Positions 1 through 8,967 are shown, numbered from the stretch's first letter. The stretch is 64,000 nucleotides of DNA from JAWSVE01 sp050633885 (GCA_050633885.1 JBOEHK010000005.1:682001-746000); one strand, 5' to 3'. Made by a program: numbers and translations. Notes: generated by a model from the sequence alone, not told the origin.

Positions 1-2
1 TG

Positions 3-677
3 CACGCTGCTGCGACTCTCGCTGGTCGGTCCACCAAATCAGTGCAATTATTGGCTGTGAGTAAAACTCGACCAGCCTCGTCTGTTAAAGCACTGTATGA
101 GGCTGGCCAGCGTATTTTTGGGGAAAATTACCTTCAGGAGGCGCTCGAAAAACAATCACTACTCTCAGCGCTAGACATTGAATGGCATTTTATCGGCCCC
201 ATACAAAGCAATAAGACGCAAGATATTGCCCAACATTTTAGTTGGGTTCACAGTGTTGATCGCTTTAAAATTGCTAACAGGTTAAATGACCAACGCCCTA
301 TTGATTTGCCGCCACTCAATATTTGCCTTCAAGTTAATGTTGATAATGAAGCGTCTAAAAGTGGTCTCGATTTACATCATCAGGATGAACTATTGAATTT
401 AGCAATAGCAGTGTCTGACTTGCCTCACCTATGTTTACGAGGCTTAATGGCGATCCCAATGGCCTGCTCAGATCAACACAAACAGCGAGAAGCATTTGCA
501 AAAGTTGCCACCGCGTTTGATTGCATAAGAAGCTCGCTCAACAAATTGGGTATCGATGTCTCTGCTTTTGACACATTATCCATGGGAATGTCTGGTGATA
601 TGGAAGCCGCCATTGCTGAAGGCGCCACCATTGTTCGAGTCGGTACAGATATATTTGGCCCCCGAAATGATCAATAG
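3..677 (+). CDS. yggS: YggS/PLPBP family PLP-binding protein, 5' end outside window
   Basis: Pyridoxal-phosphate homeostasis protein of the YggS/PROSC family, a cytoplasmic PLP-binding TIM-barrel protein without known enzymatic activity. The frame is open from base 3 and encodes a family-like stretch before the first possible start (GTG at 42), so the real start lies upstream of the window. Visible family signatures are LLAVSKTRP (the PLP-lysine strand), FGENYLQEA, WHFIGPIQSNK and, near the end, LSMGMSGDMEAAI, which contacts the PLP phosphate. It precedes proC and yggT on the same strand, the usual neighbourhood. Confidence 0.93.
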   Translation, partial: HAAATLAGRSTKSVQLLAVSKTRPASSVKALYEAGQRIFGENYLQEALEKQSLLSALDIEWHFIGPIQSNKTQDIAQHFSWVHSVDRFKIANRLNDQRPIDLPPLNICLQVNVDNEASKSGLDLHHQDELLNLAIAVSDLPHLCLRGLMAIPMACSDQHKQREAFAKVATAFDCIRSSLNKLGIDVSAFDTLSMGMSGDMEAAIAEGATIVRVGTDIFGPRNDQ

Positions 678-798
678 AATGCAAAGCATTAACTATCAAC
701 CTAATACTGTGGGTCTTTAACACTATAGGACGTCAACACTGTCGCTCTTTCACATTCCACATTTTATTTAAACTTCGGACAATAGGTTACAAAACTCC

Positions 799-1617
799 AT
801 GAGCGAACCACAACTCACATTTATCGGCGGTGGCAATATGGCTACCAGCATTATCGGCGGTCTAATCGCACAACGCTTCCCAGCAAATGCCATCACAGCC
901 TGCGATCCACTGGAAGAAAATTTACAAAAGCTGAAAGACAATTTTAATATTTCAACCTCAACGGATAATGGTCAAGGCGTGGCCAATGCCGATGCCGTTT
1001 TACTTGCTGTTAAGCCGCAGATCATGAAGAAAGTCTGCGAACAGCTTAAACCTTTTTTAAAAGAAAATGTCGTGATTATTTCTATTGCAGCGGGCATCCC
1101 CGTAAACAGCATTTCTGAATGGATCGGGAATCATTTGGCCATTGTGCGCTGCATGCCAAACACACCAGCACTTGTTCAACAAGGTGCTAGCGGTTTATAT
1201 GCAAATAAGAATACATCGTCTCAACAAAAAGACATTGCCAATAAAATACTTTGTGCCGTTGGTATTGTTGAGTGGCTGAATGAAGAAAGACTATTAGATG
1301 CCGTGACGGCTATTTCAGGAAGCGGCCCTGCATATTTTTTCTTGTTTATGGAATCAATGATAGAGGCAGGAATCAAACAAGGTCTGACCGCAGATACCGC
1401 TAAAAATTTAGCGATACAAACCTGCTTAGGAGCGGGGCTACTAGCGCAGAAAAGCGATGTAGATGTTGCCGAACTACGCCAGAGAGTGTGCTCGCCGGGT
1501 GGCACGACGATTGAAGCTGTCAATTCATTTGAAACTGATAACATTAAGGCAATCGTAGAAAGAGCTATGCAAGCTTGCGCCGATCGCGCGGTAGAGATGG
1601 CTGAGGAACTACAATAA
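799..1617 (+). CDS. proC: pyrroline-5-carboxylate reductase
   Basis: Last step of proline synthesis: NAD(P)H-dependent reduction of 1-pyrroline-5-carboxylate to proline in the cytoplasm. The 272-residue length is normal for ProC. The N-terminal Rossmann motif is FIGGGNMATSIIGGL; RCMPNTPALV lies mid-protein, and the C-terminal dimerisation/active-site region carries AISGSGPAYFFLFMESM and SPGGTTIEAV. The ATG at 799 begins directly with the dinucleotide-binding strand. It lies 121 bp after yggS and 117 bp before yggT, the conserved order in gammaproteobacteria. Confidence 0.96.
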   Translation: MSEPQLTFIGGGNMATSIIGGLIAQRFPANAITACDPLEENLQKLKDNFNISTSTDNGQGVANADAVLLAVKPQIMKKVCEQLKPFLKENVVIISIAAGIPVNSISEWIGNHLAIVRCMPNTPALVQQGASGLYANKNTSSQQKDIANKILCAVGIVEWLNEERLLDAVTAISGSGPAYFFLFMESMIEAGIKQGLTADTAKNLAIQTCLGAGLLAQKSDVDVAELRQRVCSPGGTTIEAVNSFETDNIKAIVERAMQACADRAVEMAEELQ

Positions 1618-1734
1618 TTTTATTCTTGATTTTAATAAATCGGGTCTTCATATTGTGTACACCTGAATAATTTCACTATTACACATTAAAATTCAATACT
1701 GTTAAATATACTATTAAAAATTGGAGAATGAATA

Positions 1735-2331
1735 ATGAGCCCTATGGTACAAATTGGTCTTCTCATTGTGGGCACTTTAGGTTCACTCTATCTCACCGTT
1801 ATTGTTTTACGTTTTTTATTTCAATTAGCTAAAGCTGATTTTTATAATCCTATTTCTCAAATTATTGTTAAAGCCACCAATCCGGTTTTAATTCCTATCC
1901 GACGAGTTATACCTGGATTTTATGGTATCGATATCTCTTCAATTGTTTTTGCCATTTTATTTCATTGGTTAGTTATCCAGATTTTAGCCTTTATCTTAGG
2001 GGCTAGTATTATTAATCCAATAACGGCTATTACATGGGCAGTCGTTGGTTTAATTTCGTTAATCGTGAATATTTATTTTTACGGCATGATTATCATGATT
2101 ATTGCTAGTTGGATTGCTCCAGGAAGTTACAATCCTATCCTACTGTTAATACGACAAATTGTTGCCCCCATTACAGCACCCTTTCGAAAAATAATTCCCC
2201 CTATGGGCGGCTTAGATATCACGCCCATTTTTGTATTCTTGGCATTACAAGTGTGCAGAATAATGATTCAAGCGATTGCGCAAAAGGTTGGCTTAACTGC
2301 TCAAGTAGCTCCCATTGTTTTAGGTATTTAA
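1735..2331 (+). CDS. yggT: YggT family membrane protein
   Basis: Integral inner-membrane protein of the YggT family. The 198 residues contain two copies of the YGGT domain, each with two hydrophobic segments around an NP(I)..I..PI.RxIP pattern: NPVLIPIRRVIPGFYGID near residue 50 and a second copy ending ITAPFRKIIPPMGGLD near residue 150. The ATG at 1735 follows a GGAG ribosome site at about 1723. The function is poorly defined; the family has been linked to osmotic tolerance and, in Gram-positives, to cell division. It ends the yggS-proC-yggT run; metX/metW, which often follow in Pseudomonas relatives, are absent. Confidence 0.9.
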   Translation: MSPMVQIGLLIVGTLGSLYLTVIVLRFLFQLAKADFYNPISQIIVKATNPVLIPIRRVIPGFYGIDISSIVFAILFHWLVIQILAFILGASIINPITAITWAVVGLISLIVNIYFYGMIIMIIASWIAPGSYNPILLLIRQIVAPITAPFRKIIPPMGGLDITPIFVFLALQVCRIMIQAIAQKVGLTAQVAPIVLGI

Positions 2332-2682
2332 TGCAATGTTTTGTTCAAAATGAAAAGATAAAAAATAAACATTTAAGGTTCAGCGTGAACGTTTAATATT
2401 GAAATATTATTGATTTTGGTATTAGGGTTTAGCGCTGAACAACCTAAAAACTGATATTATTTTGTGTGTTTTTAGCTACTCTTTCTAAAAAACCTCTCTA
2501 CTTATCCCGGCCACTGAACAATATCTTCCCGCTTGTTTCCAGATTTTTGTTTCTTAACCATTTACAGATTAAAAGGCTTTTCTTGATTCAAATCATCTGG
2601 CAATTTTTTCATGCCGTTACAATGTCTCTCATACCATCACAACCACAACGAAACAGACTAAAATGAGAGAGACTGACATAAA
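2332..2682. other. intergenic region before ompW with a long inverted repeat
   Basis: This 351-bp AT-rich gap holds no convincing gene. It has an 8-bp inverted repeat, GTTCAGCG at 2378-2385 and CGCTGAAC at 2433-2440, enclosing an AT-rich 47-nt loop, and the FNR/ANR-like box listed separately at 2583. The short open frame at 2466-2666 has no recognisable motif or ribosome site. Confidence 0.5.
2583..2596. promoter_or_regulatory. FNR/ANR-type box upstream of ompW
   Basis: The sequence TTGATTCAAATCAT matches the FNR/ANR consensus TTGAT-N4-ATCAA at 9 of 10 defined positions. It is centred about 93 bp before the ompW ATG. In E. coli ompW is known to be FNR-activated, so oxygen-responsive control is a reasonable inference. 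No clear -35/-10 pair was assigned. Confidence 0.6.
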
Positions 2683-3381
2683 ATGATTAAGAAAGTTTTA
2701 CGCAATGCTACTGGAATCATAAGTTTTGGATTATTGGTTTGCTCAGCAAATACCATGGCTTACGATAAGGGCGACATCATTGTACGAGTGGGTGCAGCCA
2801 AGGTCGATCCAGATTCCAGTAGTAGTCGCCTTAAAGTAAATCAAGCAGCTATACCCAATACAAACGTTACCGTTGACTCAAATACACAAGTAGGCCTAAC
2901 AATTACGTATATGCTATCGAATCATGTTGGTCTTGAGTTACTCGCTTCAACGCCGTTTAAGCACACGGCCTCTTTACGAGGTGGCTCAGCTTTAGCACTA
3001 CCTAACGCTTTTGATGTCGCAGATGTCAAACATTTACCCCCGACATTAAGTCTTCAATATTTCCCTTTAAATTCTGGCAGTAAATTTCAGCCTTATGCTG
3101 GCATCGGTATCAACTACACCATTTTTTTTAGTGAAAAATTACATTCTGACACTAAAGCATTACTAGGTTCGGGTGATGTCAGTTTAGATAATTCACTGGG
3201 ACTAGCGTTTGAAATCGGAGCAGATTACCCATTGACTGACACATTAAGTCTTAACGCATCAATCTGGAAAGCCGACATCGATACAACAGCCGATATTGAT
3301 TTAGATATTGGCTTGAATCTAGAAGCTGATGTCGAGATCGACCCCATTGTATACATGGTTGGCTTAGGCTTTACCTTTTAA
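2683..3381 (+). CDS. ompW: OmpW family outer membrane protein
   Basis: Small eight-stranded outer-membrane beta-barrel of the OmpW family, thought to admit small hydrophobic molecules. A signal peptide is visible (MIKKVLRNATGIISFG..., probable cut after TMA near residue 26). The family start of the mature protein is KGDIIVRVGAAKVDPD; further on come LTITYMLSNHVGLELLASTPF, LPPTLSLQYFP and a conserved FQPYAGIGINYT. The protein ends in a barrel-type aromatic terminus (GLGFTF). The length of 232 is usual. It is a single-gene unit with an FNR-like box upstream and a hairpin terminator downstream, set between yggT and a dynamin gene. Confidence 0.93.
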   Translation: MIKKVLRNATGIISFGLLVCSANTMAYDKGDIIVRVGAAKVDPDSSSSRLKVNQAAIPNTNVTVDSNTQVGLTITYMLSNHVGLELLASTPFKHTASLRGGSALALPNAFDVADVKHLPPTLSLQYFPLNSGSKFQPYAGIGINYTIFFSEKLHSDTKALLGSGDVSLDNSLGLAFEIGADYPLTDTLSLNASIWKADIDTTADIDLDIGLNLEADVEIDPIVYMVGLGFTF

Positions 3382-3413
3382 ATCAGTCGAAATATTACAG
3401 GCCCGCCAACGGT

Positions 3414-3439
3414 TAAAGCCTCTCTCGCAAGAGGCTTTA
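3414..3439 (+). terminator. stem-loop terminator after ompW
   Basis: A perfect 10-bp stem (TAAAGCCTCT with AGAGGCTTTA) and a 6-nt loop, 33 bp after the ompW stop. The run of T afterwards is interrupted (ATCTTT), so termination may be moderate. Confidence 0.7.
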
Positions 3440-3846
3440 TCTTTGCTCCCCCTCTCCTTAACAATTTACCAAGCAATGGCATGCTTTAGCTTACAATTCA
3501 TATCTCGTAGATTGACATCTCGTAAGCAGTCTTCTCATCAAGCCGCCCGTCTTGATCATCATTTACACCCGAATAGAATCCGTTATGGTTGAATCCCTGA
3601 AAAAGGCATTTGACTTGTACTTTTCAGTCATCTTTTAGATTTCTAAAATCGCTGAGAGATTAAAAGAAATTAGACTGAAAACAAAGAGATAGATAACAGG
3701 AGAAATTACAAAAGGATCGCTTCCATCGACGCTCTAATTCGGTTTTAATTAGAGCCTTATGGCACCATGTTATTTTCTATCGCCATCAAGGCTACAAAAG
3801 CCTTTCTCGCAGCCTGTTAAAAGTGACAAAGAGAGACTAAATAGTA
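3440..3846. other. intergenic region with hairpin before the dynamin-like gene
   Basis: This stretch of about 400 bp has no supported gene. A perfect 9-bp stem lies at 3731-3755 (GCTCTAATT and AATTAGAGC, 7-nt loop), about 90 bp before the next start codon. It has no U-tract on the plus strand, so it is more likely a leader structure or operator than a terminator. Confidence 0.45.
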
Positions 3847-5865
3847 ATGGATGTAAGATCGCTGTATCGCCAAATGGCGAGTTACGATCGCTGGAAGTCA
3901 GAACTCCAATCTCATTTGGGCTCTTTCCATGCGTGGTTTCGCAACCATAGAATTAAAAGCGTTGAAGCTCAGCATTCCGTCAATCATGCTCGCTCTTTAT
4001 TGGCTCATAACCACTTTACGCTTGCCTGTGTCGGCGAGTTCTCTCGTGGTAAGACTGAATTAATTAATGCATTACTGTTTTCAGAGTACGGCCAACGTCT
4101 ACTACCATCACGTCCTGGCCGAACCACAATGTGTCCAACTGAAATCTATTACGAACCCAAATCTGAACGATGCTGTGTCCGCCTACTCCCGATTGAAACT
4201 CGACGCACCACAACCAGCATCGAAAGCTTTCGACGCATACCGCAAAAGTGGGTTAGCGTTTACTTTGACCCACGCAACCCCAAACAAGTAAGTCATGCAG
4301 TCGCTCAAATTTCTGCGACTAAAGCCGTGACAGAGCGTGAAGCTCGTCAAATGGGTTTCGACAACCGAATGCTAACTCGCCATCCCGACGATAAAAATCT
4401 TGTTGAAATTCCTGCTTGGCGTCATGCACTTATCAATTTAGACCACCCGTTATTGCGCCAGGGACTTCGTATTATCGATACACCTGGGCTTAACGCTCTC
4501 GGCAACGAACCCGAATTGACTCTCAATACATTACCAAAAGCACAAGCCGTTATTTTTATTCTCGCCGCCGATGCGGGTGTTAGTGCCAGTGACATGGCCA
4601 TCTGGAATGAGCACATTGAAGTATTGAGAGAAAACCAAGGAATTTCTGTACTCGTACTACTCAACAAAATCGACACCTTATGGAATGACTTACAGTCTCA
4701 AGAAGAAGTAGCACGTTCTATTCGCGATGTTCGAGAGATCACCGCGCGGCAATTGAAAGTACCTATCGAACACGTCGTCCCTATTTCCGCAAAAGAAGGT
4801 CTATTGGCTAAAGCCAATCATGACAAAGCCAGATTGTTGCGTAGCAGTCTTTTAAAAATGGAGATGCTATTAGCCGAACGCATTGTCGACAATCAAAGAC
4901 ATATTGTTAAGCATCGTGCGATTGCAGATGTCGTTTCTATCGCGCACTCTACGCACCGTGTACTGCAACACAGAAATGAAGAATGCAAGTATGAGCTGCG
5001 CTCTTTGCAAGCCAGTACAACCGCCAATGCACAAGTACAAACACTCGATAAACTACGACAAAATATTAAAGTGGCCCATACAGGTTATCACAAGCAAGCA
5101 CTCTCACTAAAATCTAGCCAACGTTTATTAGATCGCCAACGCACAGCGTTAATGGCTCCAGTGAGCACGGTACTACTTGAACAATTAATTGGCACTACAA
5201 CAGACAAATTAAATCGCAGCTGGACCACAGCTGGTCTATCAAAGTGCATTGCTGAGTTTTTTCAAATTTTAGAAAAAAATATCGACAACATGATTCGAGA
5301 AGCTCACGTTGCCAATAGCATCTTAACCGATATCTACGCACGACCTGAGCATAGTGACACAGGAAAAGATGCTTTAGAACGCCACCTGTTTTCAATTAAA
5401 CCGTATCAAAAACATTTGTCTCAATTAAAGTATCAAGCGAATCAATTTAGACTATCGTTAGACACGTTGTTTGCCAGTAAAAGCAAAGTCATTGAACGCT
5501 TTGTACAAACGCTTGTCAGTGAAGTCCGCTCTTTATATTCCACCTTAGAAGACGATGTAAACCATTGGGTAAAAGAAGCTTTAACACCGCTCACTCATCA
5601 CAATCTTTACCAAAAACAATTACTAGAACGTCACATGATGCGTCTTGCTAATTTAAGTAACGAAAACCGCGGTATCGACGACCAACTACAAGAGCTCAAA
5701 AATAATATTGCTGTACAAGAACAAGCACTTGCTTCATTAAGTGATATCATTGAAAAATTAAGCGCGAGTACACCTTACGGCAAAACTAAGGCTGACAATG
5801 TGGTTAATTTAGATGAGGCTCGGCAAGCTGCACTGAACAGCCAGCAACACCTTCAAAATAATTAA
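3847..5865 (+). CDS. dynamin-like GTPase
   Basis: Large bacterial dynamin-family GTPase of 672 residues. The G1/P-loop is GEFSRGKT at residues 63-70, a switch-type threonine region follows (RPGRTTMCPTEI), G3 is DTPGLN near residue 212 and G4 is NKID near 273. The rest is long alpha-helical sequence with a predicted coiled-coil character at the C-terminus (from about 580). No transmembrane segment is evident. Bacterial dynamins act in membrane remodelling or stress protection, but the role of this subfamily is not settled. It is a single gene between ompW and DUF4426, where relatives often carry metX-metW. Confidence 0.85.
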   Translation: MDVRSLYRQMASYDRWKSELQSHLGSFHAWFRNHRIKSVEAQHSVNHARSLLAHNHFTLACVGEFSRGKTELINALLFSEYGQRLLPSRPGRTTMCPTEIYYEPKSERCCVRLLPIETRRTTTSIESFRRIPQKWVSVYFDPRNPKQVSHAVAQISATKAVTEREARQMGFDNRMLTRHPDDKNLVEIPAWRHALINLDHPLLRQGLRIIDTPGLNALGNEPELTLNTLPKAQAVIFILAADAGVSASDMAIWNEHIEVLRENQGISVLVLLNKIDTLWNDLQSQEEVARSIRDVREITARQLKVPIEHVVPISAKEGLLAKANHDKARLLRSSLLKMEMLLAERIVDNQRHIVKHRAIADVVSIAHSTHRVLQHRNEECKYELRSLQASTTANAQVQTLDKLRQNIKVAHTGYHKQALSLKSSQRLLDRQRTALMAPVSTVLLEQLIGTTTDKLNRSWTTAGLSKCIAEFFQILEKNIDNMIREAHVANSILTDIYARPEHSDTGKDALERHLFSIKPYQKHLSQLKYQANQFRLSLDTLFASKSKVIERFVQTLVSEVRSLYSTLEDDVNHWVKEALTPLTHHNLYQKQLLERHMMRLANLSNENRGIDDQLQELKNNIAVQEQALASLSDIIEKLSASTPYGKTKADNVVNLDEARQAALNSQQHLQNN

Positions 5866-5992
5866 TAGCGCTAAAATTCATTCACTGTTGCTGTTTACAT
5901 TGCATGTTCTATAGCCACCTCTTTTACTCTTTCTAGGCTGGTTATTTCTGAGCCGGTTACATTTCTTTTTTATTCTTATCGGTCATCTATTT

Positions 5993-6460
5993 ATGTTTAA
6001 ATTTTACGCTTTCTTATTGATTTGTATAACATCTTCTTTGAGCCATGGGCAAGATGCTTACCTAACTCGCTTTGATGACGTAACCGTTCATCACAGTGTT
6101 TTCAGTAGTACATCGGTTTTACCGGCAATAGCAAATCAACTCGGTATTATTCGAGGTAAAGATTATGTATTAATTAACATCGCACTGACCGACAACGATT
6201 CTACAGACGGAGGAAAAGCAGCCATTGTGACGGGAACAGCTGCCAACTTAATGCAGCAAGTTAAGCAACTAACATTTAAAGAGATTAGTGAAGCTACAGC
6301 TACCTATTACATCGCTTCACTAAGGGTGACAGAAGAAGAAATTTTTCATTTCAAAATAAACGTGACTCCAAAATCAACGGATAAACATGACTCAGTTGAT
6401 CAGCGCAACAAAGACACTTACGAAGTAAAATTTACAAAAAAGTTATACGTTAATGAATAA
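5993..6460 (+). CDS. DUF4426 domain periplasmic protein
   Basis: A 155-residue exported protein of the DUF4426 family, function unknown. A signal peptide ends near SHG/QDAY (residue 19). The mature part contains the family-like stretches FDDVTVHHSVFSSTSVLPAIA and LGIIRGKDYVLINIAL. It overlaps the rdgB start by 8 bp (ATGAATAA-type junction), so the two are translationally coupled. The family is commonly found just upstream of rdgB in Pseudomonas relatives, which supports the call. Confidence 0.82.
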   Translation: MFKFYAFLLICITSSLSHGQDAYLTRFDDVTVHHSVFSSTSVLPAIANQLGIIRGKDYVLINIALTDNDSTDGGKAAIVTGTAANLMQQVKQLTFKEISEATATYYIASLRVTEEEIFHFKINVTPKSTDKHDSVDQRNKDTYEVKFTKKLYVNE

Positions 6461-7064
6461 TCAAAAAGAAATAGTCATTGCCAGTAACAATCAAGGGAAG
6501 CTTAAAGAGTTTGTGCAGTTATTTTCTGAGCTGCCTTACCACATTATCGCTCAGTCTGATTTTGGTGTGACCTCAGTAGAAGAAACAGGCTTATCGTTTG
6601 TAGAAAACGCAATCATCAAAGCAAGGCATGCCTGTCAACAAACACAGTTACCAAGTATTGCTGATGACTCAGGTATCAGCGTCGATGCATTGAGGGGCGC
6701 TCCTGGCATTTATTCTGCGCGTTATGCCGGTGAAGAGTGTGATGATAAAGCGAACAATGCACTGTTATTGGAAAACTTACATCAAGTTCCTGAAGCTCAG
6801 CGTACTGCGCGCTTTCATTGTGCCTTGGCTTTTTTGCGTTACGCAGAGGATCCTTGTCCCATTATCTGCCAAGCATCATGGGAGGGACAAATCCTATTAT
6901 CCCCACAAGGCGAGAACGGTTTTGGTTACGACCCTCTTTTCTATTTGCCGCACAGTGGTTGCAGTTCAGCTGAGCTAGCACCCGAGCAAAAAAATAGAAT
7001 CAGTCATCGCGGTCAAGCAATGCAAAAATTATTAGCCGAGATCTCAAAAGCCAATTCTTTTTGA
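6453..7064 (+). CDS. rdgB: XTP/dITP diphosphatase (RdgB/HAM1)
   Basis: House-cleaning nucleotide pyrophosphatase that hydrolyses dITP, XTP and ITP to monophosphates and prevents their incorporation into DNA. The 203 residues show the HAM1 motifs: IASNNQGKLKEF at the N-terminus, SIADDSGISVDALRGAPGIYSARYAG in the middle (catalytic acidic residues), ENGFGYDPLFYLP and finally KNRISHRGQAM. It is coupled to DUF4426 upstream. Only 2 bp separate its stop from that of the convergent VOC gene, with no room for a separate terminator. Confidence 0.95.
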   Translation: MNNQKEIVIASNNQGKLKEFVQLFSELPYHIIAQSDFGVTSVEETGLSFVENAIIKARHACQQTQLPSIADDSGISVDALRGAPGIYSARYAGEECDDKANNALLLENLHQVPEAQRTARFHCALAFLRYAEDPCPIICQASWEGQILLSPQGENGFGYDPLFYLPHSGCSSAELAPEQKNRISHRGQAMQKLLAEISKANSF

Positions 7065-7066
7065 GA

Positions 7067-7471
7067 TTAACTAGCCCCTGGCCAAATAAACTCAATGCGA
7101 ATTCCCCCAGGCTCTAGACACATCATATGTTTTCTCGGACCGTCTCCCACTGATTCAGGAGAAAATTCAATCGTAACATCCACTAAGTCGTTTAGCTTTT
7201 GATAAATTGCATTTAACTGAGCTTCTGATTCAACTTCTAAAGCTAAATGGTGCAGCCCAATATTTTGCTTGCGATTAAATTCTGTGATGAGAGTACTGTA
7301 GTCTACCTGCCACAAGGTTAATCTTACGTGACCATCTGATACCGCGACTCTAGGATAAGAGGCATCATATCCCGATTCTTTCCAGCCCAGACCATCTACA
7401 AAAAAAGACTTCGTCTCTTCTAAATTTTTGACTGCTAATCCTAAATGATTAATACCTCGAGTATCAGCCAT
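7067..7471 (-). CDS. VOC (glyoxalase/dioxygenase) family protein
   Basis: A small vicinal-oxygen-chelate protein of 134 residues with two beta-alpha-beta-beta-beta modules. Possible metal ligands are the His in INHLGLAVKN, the His in GLHHLALEV and the Glu in GGIRIEFIWPG. The ATG at 7471 is preceded by a GGAG site; a GTG two codons upstream is possible but lacks that spacing. The substrate cannot be told. Convergent with rdgB and 33 bp downstream of the zinc hydrolase gene on the same strand, so possibly co-transcribed with it. Confidence 0.85.
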   Translation of the reverse strand: MADTRGINHLGLAVKNLEETKSFFVDGLGWKESGYDASYPRVAVSDGHVRLTLWQVDYSTLITEFNRKQNIGLHHLALEVESEAQLNAIYQKLNDLVDVTIEFSPESVGDGPRKHMMCLEPGGIRIEFIWPGAS

Positions 7472-7504
7472 TATCACTCTCCGTTAAATATGACCATGAT
7501 TTCA

Positions 7505-8680
7505 TTATTGTATGGGGGCATCTTGTGGATTATCGGGAGCCTCTAATAACACCTCTGTTCCAAACTCTTCATGGAATTCTTCGACTTGATCGAATATTTT
7601 TTCCATTTTTTTTGCGTAATGCGCAATATGAAAAACCGCTTCACCTTCATGTATTAACGGCAAGAAGGTTCGCCCAATAACAATCCCATCATGATCGGCA
7701 GTCACCTCATATTCATAAGTCCCTAAGGGGTCACCAATAAGGCCTAATACATTCCCTTTTTCTACCTTAGCACCCAGTGGAACTAACGCACGTAAAATTC
7801 CACTATAAGGCGCACGAATCCAATTGGTTTTCTTTGAAACAATAGTTTCTCGTTTTTTACTTTCTTTTTTATTTTTTTCAGCCGAAACTGATTTTTTTGA
7901 GGGTGTTGTTTTAGGAGGTAACATGTCTATTTCACGCATGACATTAACGATACCGCGAACCCCAGCACCAATGGAAAGCTCATCAAAACGCAACGCTTCT
8001 CCCGCCTCATACAACAAAATAGGAATGCCTTCGTTATCCCCCATTTCCCGCAAAGAACCGTCACGAATTTTAGAATCAATAACGACAGGTACACCAAAAG
8101 CCTTCGCAAGTTTTTCAACGTTAGGATTACTTAAGTCAGCACGAATTTGAGGCAAATTACCACGATGCCTTGCGCCCGTATGGAGGTCGATACCATGAGT
8201 GCATTTCAATATAATTTCATTTAAAAATGTATGAGCAATACGGGAGGCTAAAGAGCCTTTAGGGCTGCCGGGAAAGCTGCGATTTAGATCTCGACCATCG
8301 GGAAGATAACGAGAATTATTGAGGAAGCCATAAACATTGACAATAGGAATCGCAATAAGCGTTCCACGTATTCGATTAATTTGCTTTAATTTCAACACTC
8401 GACGAATAACTTCAACACCGTTTATCTCATCTCCATGAATAGCCGCATTGACAAATAACGTGGGGCCTTCATAACGGCCATTAATAACATGTAATGTCAT
8501 TTTTACATCGTTATGTGTATACATGGGCGCGAGAGGAACATCGATTGTTTCGTGGGTCCCAGGCTCTACAGTGATACCACCAATCGTAATAGGCTTTTGT
8601 TTTATTCTATTTTTAGCCGCTTTAGATTCTGGCACATTCACCATCGATTTATCGCTATCTTTATTATTTTTACTTTCCAT
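7505..8680 (-). CDS. succinylglutamate desuccinylase/aspartoacylase family zinc hydrolase
   Basis: M14-like carboxypeptidase-fold amidohydrolase of the AstE/AspA superfamily, 391 residues. Zinc ligands are suggested by AAIHGDEINGVEVIRR (His and Glu) and GIDLHTGARHRGNLPQ (third His), with the arginine-containing NRSFPG between them. A lysine-rich linker near residue 270 (about 30 residues of S/K/E) joins the catalytic domain to a C-terminal beta-rich domain (residues 285-365) that resembles a lipoyl/biotinyl-like barrel. No other arginine-degradation gene (astA-D) is nearby, so the substrate is unknown; similar proteins have been annotated as ectoine- or glutamate-tail-related hydrolases. Confidence 0.8.
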   Translation of the reverse strand: MESKNNKDSDKSMVNVPESKAAKNRIKQKPITIGGITVEPGTHETIDVPLAPMYTHNDVKMTLHVINGRYEGPTLFVNAAIHGDEINGVEVIRRVLKLKQINRIRGTLIAIPIVNVYGFLNNSRYLPDGRDLNRSFPGSPKGSLASRIAHTFLNEIILKCTHGIDLHTGARHRGNLPQIRADLSNPNVEKLAKAFGVPVVIDSKIRDGSLREMGDNEGIPILLYEAGEALRFDELSIGAGVRGIVNVMREIDMLPPKTTPSKKSVSAEKNKKESKKRETIVSKKTNWIRAPYSGILRALVPLGAKVEKGNVLGLIGDPLGTYEYEVTADHDGIVIGRTFLPLIHEGEAVFHIAHYAKKMEKIFDQVEEFHEEFGTEVLLEAPDNPQDAPIQ

Positions 8681-8721
8681 TATGACCTACTGATCAAATA
8701 AGATTTTCACAATGATAATAT

Positions 8722-8961
8722 TTAGACATTGATAATGCGAGATCTAATGTTCTCACTAGGAATCATACATTGATCGGTTTTTCCGAATAAGCGATAACGG
8801 TTTTTAGCAAAAATCTTGTAGAAGAAATCTTGAAAGGAGCGAGGAAACACTTTGGCAAAACTCAATGGATGATGTATATCCCGATTGATAATAAAATTAA
8901 CGGCGTCGATACAAAAGATACAAACGCCATCAAAGTTTATCCTCTTCAAGCCTATTGACAA
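8722..8961 (-). pseudogene. DCC-family (DUF393) gene remnant with internal deletion
   Basis: The 79-codon frame joins two ends of a DCC thiol-disulfide oxidoreductase-like protein. The N-terminal part keeps the signature NFDGVCIFC (DGVCxxC) and INRD; the C-terminal part keeps the family ending FYKIFAKNRYRLFGKTDQC followed by MIP. Intact members are about 120-150 residues. Here the middle, some 45 residues between ...PLSFA and VFPRSFQDF, is missing in frame. There is also no ATG: the frame only opens with a TTG 6 bp after the GST stop. I read this as a decayed gene, though a short expressed protein cannot be excluded. Confidence 0.65.
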
Positions 8962-8967
8962 ATCTGT

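Noticed and set aside
2466..2666. 66-codon open frame before ompW
   Set aside because: No ribosome site, no recognisable motif, contains the FNR-like box, and its codon content looks like AT-rich intergenic DNA.
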